Shown: positions 7,323 through 15,911 of the stretch, one piece after another
How the letters are laid out: each line of letters opens with the position of its first letter
How positions within the stretch are numbered: the stretch's first letter is position 1
NCBI RefSeq assembly: GCF_023656565.1
Contig: NZ_JAMOKG010000004.1
Span: forward strand, 248,001 to 312,000
Direction of reading: 5' to 3'
Length of the DNA: 64,000 nt
From: Flavobacterium tyrosinilyticum
GTDB taxonomy: Bacteria; Bacteroidota; Bacteroidia; Flavobacteriales; Flavobacteriaceae
The notes under the pieces: model-generated
What the model was told of the DNA's origin: nothing
What the model saw: only the letters and a program-made list of their open reading frames with translations
Database searches by the model: none
Made by a program: the position numbers and the translations under genes

Positions 7323-9518
7323 TTAATTAGCCACCTCGCTGATAAACTTAATACGCATTAAACGTAATTCGTCAATATCGTAATCGCCATCAAATTCTTT
7401 TAAGGCATCTTCGATTTTATCAGATTCAGATTCCATGAAATAATCGTGAATTTCTTCTTGTTGATCATCATCAAGCATGTCATCAATCCAATATTTTATG
7501 TTAAGTTTTGTTCCAGAATAAACGATTTGCTCCATTTCTTTAATCAGCGCATCCATCGAAAGTCCTTTTGCGGAAGCGATATCATTTAATGAAAGTTTTC
7601 TATCAATATTCTGAATGATATATAATTTATTAGCAGAATTTACTCCTGTAGATTTTACTACCAAATCGTCTGGGCGAATAATATCATTGTCCTCAACATA
7701 ACGGCTGATTAATGCAACAAATTCGCTTCCATATTTTTTAGCTTTCCCTTCTCCAACACCATGAATATTGTATAATTCCTGAATTGTTATCGGATATTTT
7801 AAAGCCATATCTTCGATTGACGGATCTTGGAAAACTACAAATGGAGGAACTCCAAGTTTTTTGGCTACTTTTTTACGAAGTTCACGAAGCATTCCCGTTA
7901 AAACTTCGTCTGCAGTACCAGAAGATTTTCCTCCAGACACAATAGTTTCATCATCGGCTTCGGTGTATTCATGATCTTCAGACATCATAAATGAAACTGG
8001 CTTTTTAATAAAATCAAGACCTTCTTGCGTAATTTTTATTACGCCATAAGTTTCAATATCTTTTGACAAAAGCCCTGTCACCAAAACTTGTCTCAATAAA
8101 GCCATCCAATATTTTTCGTCGTGACTAGAACCAGAACCAAAATAAGGTTGCGTATCTGTTTTGTGCGCTTTAATTACAGCATTAATACGTCCTATTAAAG
8201 TAAAAACAATTTCTTTTGACTTGTAAATATGTTTCGTATCCCGAACAATTTCTAGCAACTTAACCACTTCTTCTTTGGCCTCTACTTTATGTTTTGGATT
8301 ACGAACGTTGTCGTCCATATCGGCTCCTTCGCCTGTTTCGCTGTCAAATTCTTCACCGAAATAATGAAGAAGGAATTTTCTACGCGACATTGAAGTTTCG
8401 GCGTAAGCCACAACTTCTTGTAAAAGTGCAAAACCAATCTCTTGCTCGGCAACTGGTTTTCCAGACATAAATTTCTCCAGCTTTTCTACATCTTTATAAG
8501 AGTAATAAGCCAAACAATGCCCTTCTCCACCATCACGTCCTGCACGACCGGTTTCCTGATAGTAGCTTTCTAATGATTTTGGAATATCGTGGTGAATTAC
8601 AAAACGAACGTCTGGCTTATCAATTCCCATTCCGAATGCGATTGTTGCTACAACGACATCAACATCTTCCATCAAGAACATATCCTGATGTTTAGCCCGC
8701 GTTTTTGCATCTAAACCTGCGTGATAAGGAACAGCACTGATTCCGTTTACTTGTAAAACTTCAGCAATAGATTCTACTTTTTTACGGCTTAAGCAGTAAA
8801 TAATTCCAGATTTGCCTTTATGCTGTTTGATAAATCGAATAATATCCGATTCGATATTTTTTGTTTTTGTACGAACCTCATAATATAAGTTCGGTCTGTT
8901 GAAAGACGCTTTAAAAGTATTGGCATCAATCATATCAAGGTTTTTCAGAATATCTTCCTGAACCTTTGGTGTTGCAGTTGCAGTAAGTCCAATAATAGGC
9001 ACTTTCCCCAGCTGCTTAATTATATTTCTCAGATTTCTGTACTCTGGCCTAAAGTCATGTCCCCATTCTGAGATACAGTGTGCTTCATCGATAGCAACAA
9101 AAGAAATAGGTACACTTTGTAAAAAGGCTACATATTCTTCTTTTGTTAATGATTCGGGGGCGACATACAAAAGTTTGGTCAATCCAGACGTAATATCTTT
9201 TTTGACTTGCGCAATTTCTGTTTTAGTTAGGGAAGAATTTAATACATGTGCAATTCCATTCTCAGACGAAAGACTTCGAATTGCGTCAACCTGGTTTTTC
9301 ATCAAAGCAATTAAAGGAGAAACAACAATTGCTGTTCCTTCTTGAATTAAAGCTGGCAATTGATAGCAAAGAGACTTTCCACCACCAGTCGGCATTATTA
9401 CGAACGTATTCTTTCTGTCTAGGATACTCGTAATGACTTGCTCTTGCAAGCCTTTAAATTGGCTAAAGCCGAAATACTTCTTTAATTCTTTATGTATTTC
9501 AATTTCATTTGAATTCAT
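7323..9518 (-). CDS. recQ: RecQ-family ATP-dependent DNA helicase
   Basis: The 731-residue protein is a 3'-5' DNA helicase for recombination and fork repair. Visible motifs include Walker A MPTGGGKSLCYQLP (about 42-55), DEAH box AIDEAHCISEWGHDFRP (142-158), GLTATATP (177-184) and QETGRAGRDG (321-330). An RQC-like region follows, then an HRDC domain at about 535-610, and an acidic tail. At about 377-405, where E. coli RecQ has four zinc-binding cysteines, this protein reads SRRKFLLHYFGEEFDSETGE with none of them. It is longer than E. coli RecQ (about 610) because of the C-terminal extension. It is divergent from kdsD. Confidence 0.96.
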   Translation of the reverse strand: MNSNEIEIHKELKKYFGFSQFKGLQEQVITSILDRKNTFVIMPTGGGKSLCYQLPALIQEGTAIVVSPLIALMKNQVDAIRSLSSENGIAHVLNSSLTKTEIAQVKKDITSGLTKLLYVAPESLTKEEYVAFLQSVPISFVAIDEAHCISEWGHDFRPEYRNLRNIIKQLGKVPIIGLTATATPKVQEDILKNLDMIDANTFKASFNRPNLYYEVRTKTKNIESDIIRFIKQHKGKSGIIYCLSRKKVESIAEVLQVNGISAVPYHAGLDAKTRAKHQDMFLMEDVDVVVATIAFGMGIDKPDVRFVIHHDIPKSLESYYQETGRAGRDGGEGHCLAYYSYKDVEKLEKFMSGKPVAEQEIGFALLQEVVAYAETSMSRRKFLLHYFGEEFDSETGEGADMDDNVRNPKHKVEAKEEVVKLLEIVRDTKHIYKSKEIVFTLIGRINAVIKAHKTDTQPYFGSGSSHDEKYWMALLRQVLVTGLLSKDIETYGVIKITQEGLDFIKKPVSFMMSEDHEYTEADDETIVSGGKSSGTADEVLTGMLRELRKKVAKKLGVPPFVVFQDPSIEDMALKYPITIQELYNIHGVGEGKAKKYGSEFVALISRYVEDNDIIRPDDLVVKSTGVNSANKLYIIQNIDRKLSLNDIASAKGLSMDALIKEMEQIVYSGTKLNIKYWIDDMLDDDQQEEIHDYFMESESDKIEDALKEFDGDYDIDELRLMRIKFISEVAN

Positions 9519-9542
9519 TCTCTATATTAATGGTATTTTGTA

Positions 9543-9550
9543 TAAATTTG
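9543..9550 (+). promoter_or_regulatory. Possible -7 box for the kdsD-tatC operon
   Basis: TAAATTTG fits TAnnTTTG and lies 62 bases before the TTG start at 9605, in the short divergent spacer with recQ. No -33 element at the usual distance is convincing. Confidence 0.35.
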
Positions 9551-9604
9551 CAACACATAAAGATACAACTTTCTTTTATACATACAAATTTTAAATATTC
9601 TGTT

Positions 9605-10570
9605 TTGATCACAAAAGAAAATATATTGGCGATTGCCAAGAAAACAATACTCTCTGAAAGTGAAGCAATTACAAAACTAATTGATTTTTTGGACGAAAAT
9701 TTTTACGAAGCTGTCCAACGCATATACGAAACCAAAGGCCGTTTGATCGTAACGGGGATTGGAAAAAGCGCTATCATTGCACAAAAAATGGTGGCTACTT
9801 TTAATTCAACCGGAACTCCTTCTATGTTTTTACATGCCGCAGAAGCAATTCACGGCGATTTAGGAATGATTCAAAACGACGACATCATTATTTGCATTTC
9901 TAAAAGCGGAAATAGTCCAGAAATCAAAGTCCTTGTTCCTTTATTAAAAAGATTTGGAAACACCTTAATTGCTATTACAGGAAACACAACTTCATTTTTA
10001 GCAAAAGGTTCAAATTTGGTTTTAAACACAACTGTTGACACAGAGGCCTGCCCTATCAATTTAGCTCCGACAAATAGCACAACAGCACAGCTTGTAATGG
10101 GTGATGCTTTAGCCGTTTGTTTAATGGAGATGCGTGATTTTAAACCCGAAGATTTTGCAGTTTATCATCCAGGAGGTGCTTTAGGAAAAAAACTATTGCT
10201 TCGCGTAAAAGATATGATAGAAAACTCACTAAAACCAGCTGTAGCTCCTGATACATCTGTCAAAAAAGTGATTTTTGAAATCTCTGAAAAAAGATTAGGA
10301 GTTACTGCAGTAATTGAAGATAATAAAATTGTTGGAATTATTACCGATGGAGACATCCGAAGAATGCTAAACGACGTAGATACTATTGCGGACTTAACTG
10401 CAAGAGATATTATGTCTAAAAATCCAAAAGTAGTTTCGTCTGAAACTATGGCTGTCGATGCTTTAAATATTTTAGAAGACTACTCTATTACACAGCTAAT
10501 TGTTTCTGACGAAGGAACATACAAAGGCGTTTTACATTTACATGACATTTTAAAAGAAGGAATCGTATAA
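9605..10570 (+). CDS. kdsD: Arabinose-5-phosphate isomerase (KpsF/GutQ family)
   Basis: It converts ribulose 5-phosphate to arabinose 5-phosphate, the first step toward Kdo for lipopolysaccharide. The SIS domain shows GRLIVTGIGKSAIIAQKM and ISKSGNSPE, and two CBS domains follow (from about residue 205, with GITDGDIRR in the second). The TTG at 9605 is preferred as start, giving 321 residues beginning with ITKENILAIAKK. The upstream ATG at 9509 would overlap the recQ start and the probable promoter and would add unrelated sequence. Its stop overlaps the tatC start (TAATG), so the two are translationally coupled. Confidence 0.92.
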   Translation: MITKENILAIAKKTILSESEAITKLIDFLDENFYEAVQRIYETKGRLIVTGIGKSAIIAQKMVATFNSTGTPSMFLHAAEAIHGDLGMIQNDDIIICISKSGNSPEIKVLVPLLKRFGNTLIAITGNTTSFLAKGSNLVLNTTVDTEACPINLAPTNSTTAQLVMGDALAVCLMEMRDFKPEDFAVYHPGGALGKKLLLRVKDMIENSLKPAVAPDTSVKKVIFEISEKRLGVTAVIEDNKIVGIITDGDIRRMLNDVDTIADLTARDIMSKNPKVVSSETMAVDALNILEDYSITQLIVSDEGTYKGVLHLHDILKEGIV

Positions 10571-11385
10571 TGGCAAAAAAAAATCTTGGCGAAATGTCAT
10601 TTTTGGATCATCTTGAAGAACTAAGATGGTTATTGGTTAGAAGTACACTTGCAACATGCATAATGGCATTTGTTACTTATTTTATTAGTGATTATTTATT
10701 TGATCAAATTATTTTAGGTCCGATAAGACCAACATTCTTTACCTATGTTTGGTTTTGCGACTTATCGCATCAGCTAGGTTTTGCTGACAGCATTTGTATT
10801 ACAGAACTAAATTTTATTATTCAGAATACCGAAATGGAAGGTCAGGTTAACATCTTTGTATGGATGTGTCTTCTAGCTGGTTTCATATTGAGTTTCCCTT
10901 ATATTTTATGGGAAATCTGGAAGTTCATCAGTCCGGCTCTTTATGAGAAAGAAAGAAAGAATGCGAAATTGTTCATTTTTGTCTCTTCATTACTTTTCTT
11001 TTTAGGAGTATTATTTGGGTATTTTGTTGTAATTCCGATGTCGGTAAACTTCGTTGCAACTTTCTCTGTAAGTGATGTTGTAAAAAACCAATTTACCCTA
11101 GAATCGTATATGGGAATGGTAAAAACAAGCATTTTGGGAAGTGCGATCTTTTTTGAACTTCCAATTGCCATTTATTTCTTAACGAAATTAGGATTAGTAA
11201 CCCCACAATTCTTGAGAAAGTATTGGAAATATGCCGTCGTAATTATTCTAATCATTGCCGCAATCGTAACGCCACCAGACGTTGTGAGCCAAACTATTGT
11301 AGCAATTCCGATGTTGCTTATTTACGAAGTTAGTATTCTAATTTCGAAGATTGTTTATAAAAATAAATTAAAAGAAAATGTCTGA
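10570..11385 (+). CDS. tatC: Sec-independent protein translocase subunit TatC
   Basis: This is the signal-peptide-binding core of the twin-arginine translocase, which exports folded proteins. The 271-residue protein has about six membrane segments, the N-terminal FLDHLEELR motif (11-19) and the FISPALYEKERK block (119-130) that together recognise the twin-arginine signal. A longer first periplasmic loop (about 50-92, with two cysteines) distinguishes it from E. coli TatC. It overlaps kdsD by one base and the next gene by eight. No tatA or tatB gene is in the window. Confidence 0.95.
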   Translation: MAKKNLGEMSFLDHLEELRWLLVRSTLATCIMAFVTYFISDYLFDQIILGPIRPTFFTYVWFCDLSHQLGFADSICITELNFIIQNTEMEGQVNIFVWMCLLAGFILSFPYILWEIWKFISPALYEKERKNAKLFIFVSSLLFFLGVLFGYFVVIPMSVNFVATFSVSDVVKNQFTLESYMGMVKTSILGSAIFFELPIAIYFLTKLGLVTPQFLRKYWKYAVVIILIIAAIVTPPDVVSQTIVAIPMLLIYEVSILISKIVYKNKLKENV

Positions 11386-11728
11386 TATCATTCAAGAATT
11401 TAACGATTATCGTTCTAAAATGAACGAAAAACTGCTTGCTGACAATAACAAAATTGTAAAGCGAATTTTTAATCTTGACACTAATGCTTATGCTGAAGGC
11501 GCTCTTGATGTAAAAACAAAAGAACTTTTGGGTCTAGTAGCATCAACTGTTTTAAGATGTGATGACTGCGTAAAATACCATTTAGAAACCAGCTATAAAG
11601 AAGGCGTTTCTAAAGAAGAAATGATGGAAGCAATGGGAATCGCAACTCTAGTTGGAGGAACAATTGTGATTCCTCATTTAAGAAGAGCTTATGAATTCTG
11701 GGAAGCTCTTGAAGAAGCGGGAAAATAA
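11378..11728 (+). CDS. Carboxymuconolactone decarboxylase/AhpD-like protein
   Basis: The 116-residue protein has the AhpD-fold signature: a CxxC pair (CDDC, 61-64) followed by His68 (CVKYHLE), then EEMMEAMGIATLVGG. This arrangement is that of small thiol peroxidase-type proteins that support peroxide defence, as opposed to true decarboxylases, which lack the CxxC. No signal peptide is seen. The gene overlaps tatC by eight bases, so it belongs to the kdsD-tatC transcript; a link with protein export is not obvious. Confidence 0.85.
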   Translation: MSDIIQEFNDYRSKMNEKLLADNNKIVKRIFNLDTNAYAEGALDVKTKELLGLVASTVLRCDDCVKYHLETSYKEGVSKEEMMEAMGIATLVGGTIVIPHLRRAYEFWEALEEAGK

Positions 11729-11821
11729 TTAGAGAATGAGATAATTAGTCCATTAGATAATTTTCATATGATATGTTAATTCGTTTAATTGATTAATTTA
11801 TTTTATTTTATTTTGCCAACA

Positions 11822-11838
11822 GAGATAATAATTATCTC
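11822..11838. repeat. Short palindrome GAGATAAT-A-ATTATCTC
   Basis: Eight-base perfect arms surround a single A, 35 bases before the lptB start. The rest of the 144-base spacer (11729-11872) is AT-rich, with further GAGATAATTAG-like fragments and no gene. It could be an operator or part of a decayed repeat. Confidence 0.4.
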
Positions 11839-11872
11839 ATTATCAAATTGACACATTATCTAATTAAAAAAA

Positions 11873-12613
11873 ATGAAGCTAAGAGCCGATAATTTAATCA
11901 AAACTTATAAAGGACGTAGTGTTGTAAAAGGGATTTCTGTTGAAGTAAATCAAGGAGAAATCGTAGGGCTTTTGGGTCCGAATGGAGCTGGAAAAACAAC
12001 GTCTTTTTACATGATTGTGGGATTGGTAAAACCAAATCAAGGAAACATCTATCTTGACGATTTGAACATTACTGATTACCCAATGTACAAACGTGCACAG
12101 CAAGGAATTGGTTATTTGGCACAAGAAGCTTCTGTATTTAGAAAATTAAGTATTGAAGACAATATCTTGAGCGTTTTACAATTGACTAAACTTTCTAAAG
12201 AAGAGCAAATTGCCAAAATGGAAAGTTTAATCGAAGAATTCAGTTTAGAGCACATTCGCACCAACCGAGGCGATTTACTTTCTGGAGGTGAGCGTCGTCG
12301 TACAGAGATTGCTCGCGCATTGGCAACCGATCCTAAATTTATTTTATTGGATGAGCCTTTTGCAGGAGTTGACCCAGTTGCAGTTGAAGACATTCAGCGA
12401 ATTGTGGCACAATTGAAAAATAAAAACATCGGAATCCTAATTACCGATCACAACGTTCAGGAAACATTAGCGATTACCGACAAAACATACTTAATGTTTG
12501 AAGGAGGAATTCTTAAAGCAGGAGTTCCAGAAGAATTGGTAGAAGATGAAATGGTTCGCCGTGTTTATCTTGGACAAAACTTCGAGCTTCGTAAAAAGAA
12601 ACTGGAATTTTAA
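11873..12613 (+). CDS. lptB: LPS export ABC transporter ATP-binding protein LptB
   Basis: LptB powers extraction of lipopolysaccharide from the inner membrane with LptF and LptG. The 246-residue protein has Walker A GPNGAGKT (35-42), the signature LLSGGERRRTEIARALA, Walker B FILLDEPFAGVDP and the H-loop ITDHNV. The extended match around SGGERRR and EPFAGVDPVAVEDIQ is what singles out LptB from other ABC ATPases. The lptF, lptG and lptC partners are not in the window. A hairpin terminator follows at 12628. Confidence 0.94.
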   Translation: MKLRADNLIKTYKGRSVVKGISVEVNQGEIVGLLGPNGAGKTTSFYMIVGLVKPNQGNIYLDDLNITDYPMYKRAQQGIGYLAQEASVFRKLSIEDNILSVLQLTKLSKEEQIAKMESLIEEFSLEHIRTNRGDLLSGGERRRTEIARALATDPKFILLDEPFAGVDPVAVEDIQRIVAQLKNKNIGILITDHNVQETLAITDKTYLMFEGGILKAGVPEELVEDEMVRRVYLGQNFELRKKKLEF

Positions 12614-12627
12614 GAAAGTTATATCTG

Positions 12628-12671
12628 AATGGTAAAAAGTAAAATAAAAATTTCTTTTTACCATTTTTTTT
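12628..12671 (+). terminator. Rho-independent terminator of lptB
   Basis: A 12-bp perfect stem (12628-12639 with 12654-12665, AATGGTAAAAAG and its complement) has a 14-base A/T loop and runs into a T tract. It lies 14 bases after the lptB stop, so the next gene at 12699 would need read-through or its own promoter. Confidence 0.7.
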
Positions 12672-12698
12672 AATCTAAGATTCTTAAAAAAGTTACGA

Positions 12699-12920
12699 AT
12701 GAAATCAGAAAAACCAACTCAGGAAGATTACGATAATTGGCATAAAGATCCAAAGAATTGGTATTTCTTCAACACCTGTTATTATAATCCGAAAGACAAA
12801 AGATTGCTTCCCCCAAAAAAGATTCAATGGATGGGCTATACTATAAATTTTGCCAATCCATATTCTGTAATGCTTCTATTGCCTTTTATAATAATTGTTA
12901 TTTTAGTTTTATTGAAATAA
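12699..12920 (+). CDS. Small membrane protein with DUF5808-like domain
   Basis: The 73-residue product has a soluble front part, DPKNWYFFNTCYYNPKDKRL, followed by PPKKIQWMGYTINFANPYS and one C-terminal hydrophobic segment (about 57-72). The order NW, YNP-D-R, K then GYTINFA resembles DUF5808, a domain of unknown function usually found beside membrane segments. It is expected to sit in the inner membrane with a short tail. The gene follows the lptB terminator by about 28 bases. Function is unknown. Confidence 0.7.
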   Translation: MKSEKPTQEDYDNWHKDPKNWYFFNTCYYNPKDKRLLPPKKIQWMGYTINFANPYSVMLLLPFIIIVILVLLK

Positions 12921-12928
12921 ATTTAAAA

Positions 12929-13025
12929 AAGTATTCAGTGGTCAGTTTTTTAGTGATCAGTTTTGGGCTGAGACTAAAAAAACTGATTTTTTTTGATAAA
13001 AGACTGAACACTAAAAACCTAAATA
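12929..13025. repeat. Imperfect inverted repeat between convergent genes
   Basis: The spacer carries GTATTCAGTGGTCAGTTTTT and AGTGATCAGTTTT on the left and the roughly complementary AAAAAACTGAT, GACTGAACACTAAAAACC and AAATAC on the right. The dyad is imperfect but spans almost the whole spacer, and it could end transcription from both the DUF5808-like gene and the lysozyme gene. Confidence 0.45.
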
Positions 13026-13035
13026 CTAATCTCTA

Positions 13036-13890
13036 TTACTCAACCGTAATAAAATGCAATTGCTCTAAATCGCCATTGTAAATATTAACATCAACTCGGT
13101 GTTTGATTCCTGGCAGAGAAGCTTTTTCAGTAAACTGCCAAAACAGCCAATCATCTTCGATTTTTTCTCTGTAGAAATTATAATTGGCAATCCAGAAAAG
13201 ATATTCGCTAAACTCTTCTTTTAAAAAATCAGAATAATATCGTTCACCAGAATAAATTATTGGACGAACCTGATAGTGTTTTTCGACTTTATTCAACCAA
13301 CGTTTCAGCCCTTTTTTCAAACTATCTAAAGGCTGATTTTTAGGTAATTTTTCGATATCTAAAACTGGCGGAAGATCTCCCTTTTGTAATTTTACTGTTT
13401 TGATAAAAAGATCGGCTTGTTCTATAGAATTTTCGTTAGGACGATAATAATGATAAGCGCCACGCATAATTTTATTTTCTTTTGCTCCCTCCCAATTTCT
13501 TTTGAATTGTCTATCTACACGATCATTCCCTGCAGTTGCACGAATAAAAACAAATTGAACAGGGTATTTTTCATCTAAAATTTCGACTTCTTCCCAATCG
13601 ACTTTTCCCTGAAATTCGGACACGTCGATTCCAATTACTTTTCCTTTATGATTTTCAAGAACCCGAATATTCCTAACATCAGAAAGGTGTTTATCAACCG
13701 CATCTTCATCTAAAACCTTTTCTGTCTTAAAACCTAAATAATAAGCAAGCCCTTTGCGATAATGATAAATTATCCCAATGAATAAAAGTCCGAAAAAAAT
13801 CAATAAAAGTCCTCGAAAAAGTCTGCTCAGAAAAGATCTTCCAGCTGGTTTTCTTGAATATGTTTTACGATAAGTCGTTTTTCTTGCCAT
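13036..13890 (-). CDS. Glycoside hydrolase family 25 (lysozyme-like), membrane-anchored
   Basis: The 284-residue protein starts with a basic stretch and one membrane segment (about 22-42), which would place the rest in the periplasm. The GH25 domain follows: GIDVSEFQGKVDW with the first conserved Asp, FVFIRATAG, MRGAYHYYRP, and PPVLDIEKLP, which holds the catalytic D-x-E pair. It ends with WQFTEKASLPG and a final DVNIYNGDLEQL. GH25 enzymes cleave the MurNAc-GlcNAc bond of peptidoglycan. The gene follows pssA by nine bases and is probably co-transcribed. A cell-wall remodelling role is likely; no phage genes surround it. Confidence 0.9.
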   Translation of the reverse strand: MARKTTYRKTYSRKPAGRSFLSRLFRGLLLIFFGLLFIGIIYHYRKGLAYYLGFKTEKVLDEDAVDKHLSDVRNIRVLENHKGKVIGIDVSEFQGKVDWEEVEILDEKYPVQFVFIRATAGNDRVDRQFKRNWEGAKENKIMRGAYHYYRPNENSIEQADLFIKTVKLQKGDLPPVLDIEKLPKNQPLDSLKKGLKRWLNKVEKHYQVRPIIYSGERYYSDFLKEEFSEYLFWIANYNFYREKIEDDWLFWQFTEKASLPGIKHRVDVNIYNGDLEQLHFITVE

Positions 13891-13899
13891 TAAACAGAA

Positions 13900-14616
13900 T
13901 TACTTTTTCAGAAATAAATTATTGATAATAGACAGTAAAACGTAGAAAACAATAATCAGCGGAATTGCGATGTAGTGAAGTAATACCCCTAACAATACTG
14001 AAACAATCAAAAACACGATTTGAAGTGCATTGTCTTTTAAGCTGAATTTTTTAATTTTTAAAGAAAATAACGGAATTTCAGCATTCATAATGTAAGCGCT
14101 ACCCAAAGTAACAAGTAATAAAACCCATTGATTTGTCAATAATTCAAGAATTACAAGAGACGAATCTGCATACATATCCAGAACTATTTGCAAACTAATA
14201 ATGAAAATGGCATTTGCAGGAGTTGGCAAACCAATAAACGAATCTGTCTGACGAGTATCGATATTAAAGTTGGCTAATCTATAGCAAGCACCTAAAGTTA
14301 TAATAAACCCTAAAAAAGGAACAATTGCTTGATTTCCTAATTGATCACCACCTCTCGCAAACATACTGTACATAACGTAACCTGGTACAACGCCGCTTGT
14401 CACCATATCTGCCAAAGAATCCAACTGTAACCCAAGCGGACTTGAAACTTTAAATAATCTGGCAAAAAAACCATCGAAGAAATCAAAAAAGATTCCTAAG
14501 CAAACCATGTAAAAAGCCATTAAAAAATCTCCTTTCGAGACAAAAACAACTGCAACACAGCCACAGAAAAGATTGATTAATGTAATTAGATTTGGAATGT
14601 GCTTTTTAATATTCAT
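13900..14616 (-). CDS. pssA: CDP-diacylglycerol-serine O-phosphatidyltransferase
   Basis: This is an inner-membrane enzyme making phosphatidylserine, the precursor of phosphatidylethanolamine. The CDP-alcohol phosphotransferase signature DG-x2-AR-x8-G-x3-D-x3-D is complete: DGFFARLFKVSSPLGLQLDS continues into LAD (about 48-70). The 238-residue protein has six or more membrane segments. The opening IKKHIPNLITLINLFCGC is characteristic of the bacterial PssA type II family. It is the first gene of a transcript with the GH25 gene, with a well-formed promoter just upstream. Confidence 0.92.
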   Translation of the reverse strand: MNIKKHIPNLITLINLFCGCVAVVFVSKGDFLMAFYMVCLGIFFDFFDGFFARLFKVSSPLGLQLDSLADMVTSGVVPGYVMYSMFARGGDQLGNQAIVPFLGFIITLGACYRLANFNIDTRQTDSFIGLPTPANAIFIISLQIVLDMYADSSLVILELLTNQWVLLLVTLGSAYIMNAEIPLFSLKIKKFSLKDNALQIVFLIVSVLLGVLLHYIAIPLIIVFYVLLSIINNLFLKK

Positions 14617-14644
14617 AGTTTAAAATTTTGATAATGGCAGAGAA

Positions 14645-14673
14645 CAAATTTAGCATAATAACTCGATGCAAAA
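14645..14673 (-). promoter_or_regulatory. Promoter of pssA with an overlapping dyad
   Basis: On the minus strand, TTTTG (14673-14669), a 16-base spacer and TAAATTTG (14652-14645) form the best -33/-7 pair in the window. Transcription would start about 22 bases before the ATG. A dyad AACTCG-8-CGAGTT (14660-14679) covers the -33 box and could be an operator, or a terminator-like hairpin on the other strand. Confidence 0.55.
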
Positions 14674-14757
14674 CGAGTTTTTTCGAGAGTTTTTTATTTC
14701 AAAGTATGACTTTCGGAATATTTAACTAAAGGAACTTATTAGATGAGTAAAATATTA

Positions 14758-14765
14758 TATTTTTG
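14758..14765 (+). promoter_or_regulatory. Possible -7 box for the PorV-like gene
   Basis: TATTTTTG matches TAnnTTTG 44 bases before the TTG start at 14809; the -33 region has no clear TTTG. Confidence 0.35.
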
Positions 14766-14808
14766 ATAAAAATTTAAAAACAGGCCTCGATCTGCAAAAA
14801 CATATACG

Positions 14809-15876
14809 TTGAAGAAATATTTAGTGTTTTTATTACTTTGGAGTTGTACTTTTCAGTATGCACAAACTGTTCGAAAATATTCGAATGAATTTATGAATAT
14901 TGGTGTCGATGCCGCGGCTCTTGGAATGGCAAGTGCTGTAACTGCTTCTAGCAATGATGTAAATGCTGTTTACTGGAACCCAGCAGGTTTAACGCATCTT
15001 GAAGATCATCAAATAGCTTTAATGCACGCCAGCTACTTTGCTAATATTGCGCAATACGATTACATAGGCTACGCAAGCCCCATTGACGACAGAAGTGCTT
15101 GGGGAATTTCGATGATTCGTTTTGGAGTCGACGATATCATGGATACCACACAATTAATCGATAATCAAGGAAATATAGATTATGATAGAATCAGTCTTTT
15201 CTCAACTGCAGATTATGGTTTTACTTTTTCTTATGCTCGAAAACTGCCTGTTGATGGATTTCAGTATGGTGTAAATGCAAAAGTAATTCGAAGAGTAATT
15301 GGAAAATTTGCTAATTCTTGGGGATTTGGATTTGATATTGGACTTCAGTTTGAAAGAAACGATTGGAAATTTGGTTTAATGCTCCGAGACATTACCACGA
15401 CTTACAACATTTGGAATATTGATGAAGAAGAATATGCCAAAATCGCTAATGCAATTCCGGGAGAAAATAACGAATTGCCAGAAAGCACAGAAATAACACT
15501 GCCAAAAGCACAATTGGGAGTTTCAAAAAGATTTGATTTTCATAACGAATGCAGTCTTGTGACTTCTGCGAATTTAAATATGCGATTTGAACAGACAAAT
15601 GATATCATTTCTTCAAAACCTATAAGTATAGACCCAGCTCTAGGGTTTGAGTTTGGCTATACCGATTTGGTTTTTGTTCGAGCCGGCGCAGGAAATTTCC
15701 AGAATGTAACACAATTGGACAATACTGAAAAAGTAAACTTCCAGCCTAATATCGGTTTAGGATTTCGATATAAAGGCATACAAATTGATTATGCCTTAAC
15801 CGATTTAGGAAATCAAAGCACTGCGTTGTATTCTAATATTTTTTCGCTGAAAGTAGATTTAGGTATCTTTAGATAA
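14809..15876 (+). CDS. PorV/PorQ-family outer-membrane beta-barrel protein
   Basis: The TTG at 14809 is taken as the start because it alone supplies a proper signal peptide (KKYLVFLLLWSCTFQYAQ, cut after about residue 19). The mature part opens with IGVDAAALGMASAVTASSND and AVYWNPAGL, the N-terminal hallmark of the PorV/PorQ family, and continues with alternating amphipathic strands to an aromatic C terminus (LKVDLGIFR). Relatives act in type IX secretion, as shuttles or attachment-complex parts, but the family has members with no assigned role. It forms an operon with the DUF4105 gene 35 bases downstream. Confidence 0.85.
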   Translation: MKKYLVFLLLWSCTFQYAQTVRKYSNEFMNIGVDAAALGMASAVTASSNDVNAVYWNPAGLTHLEDHQIALMHASYFANIAQYDYIGYASPIDDRSAWGISMIRFGVDDIMDTTQLIDNQGNIDYDRISLFSTADYGFTFSYARKLPVDGFQYGVNAKVIRRVIGKFANSWGFGFDIGLQFERNDWKFGLMLRDITTTYNIWNIDEEEYAKIANAIPGENNELPESTEITLPKAQLGVSKRFDFHNECSLVTSANLNMRFEQTNDIISSKPISIDPALGFEFGYTDLVFVRAGAGNFQNVTQLDNTEKVNFQPNIGLGFRYKGIQIDYALTDLGNQSTALYSNIFSLKVDLGIFR

Positions 15877-15911
15877 TAATTAGAAACCAAAAAACATTAA
15901 AATTTTAAATC

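Noticed and set aside
9509..9604. ATG start at 9509 for the arabinose-5-phosphate isomerase
   Set aside because: It overlaps the recQ start, runs through the probable promoter and adds residues unlike the family; the TTG at 9605 gives the usual length and N terminus.
12827..13081. Plus-strand open frame overlapping the DUF5808-like gene and the lysozyme 3' end
   Set aside because: It runs out of frame through the gene and then through an inverted-repeat spacer; no coding signal.
13036..13890. Prophage remnant indicated by a GH25 lysozyme
   Set aside because: The protein is membrane-anchored, sits with pssA and has no phage genes around it.
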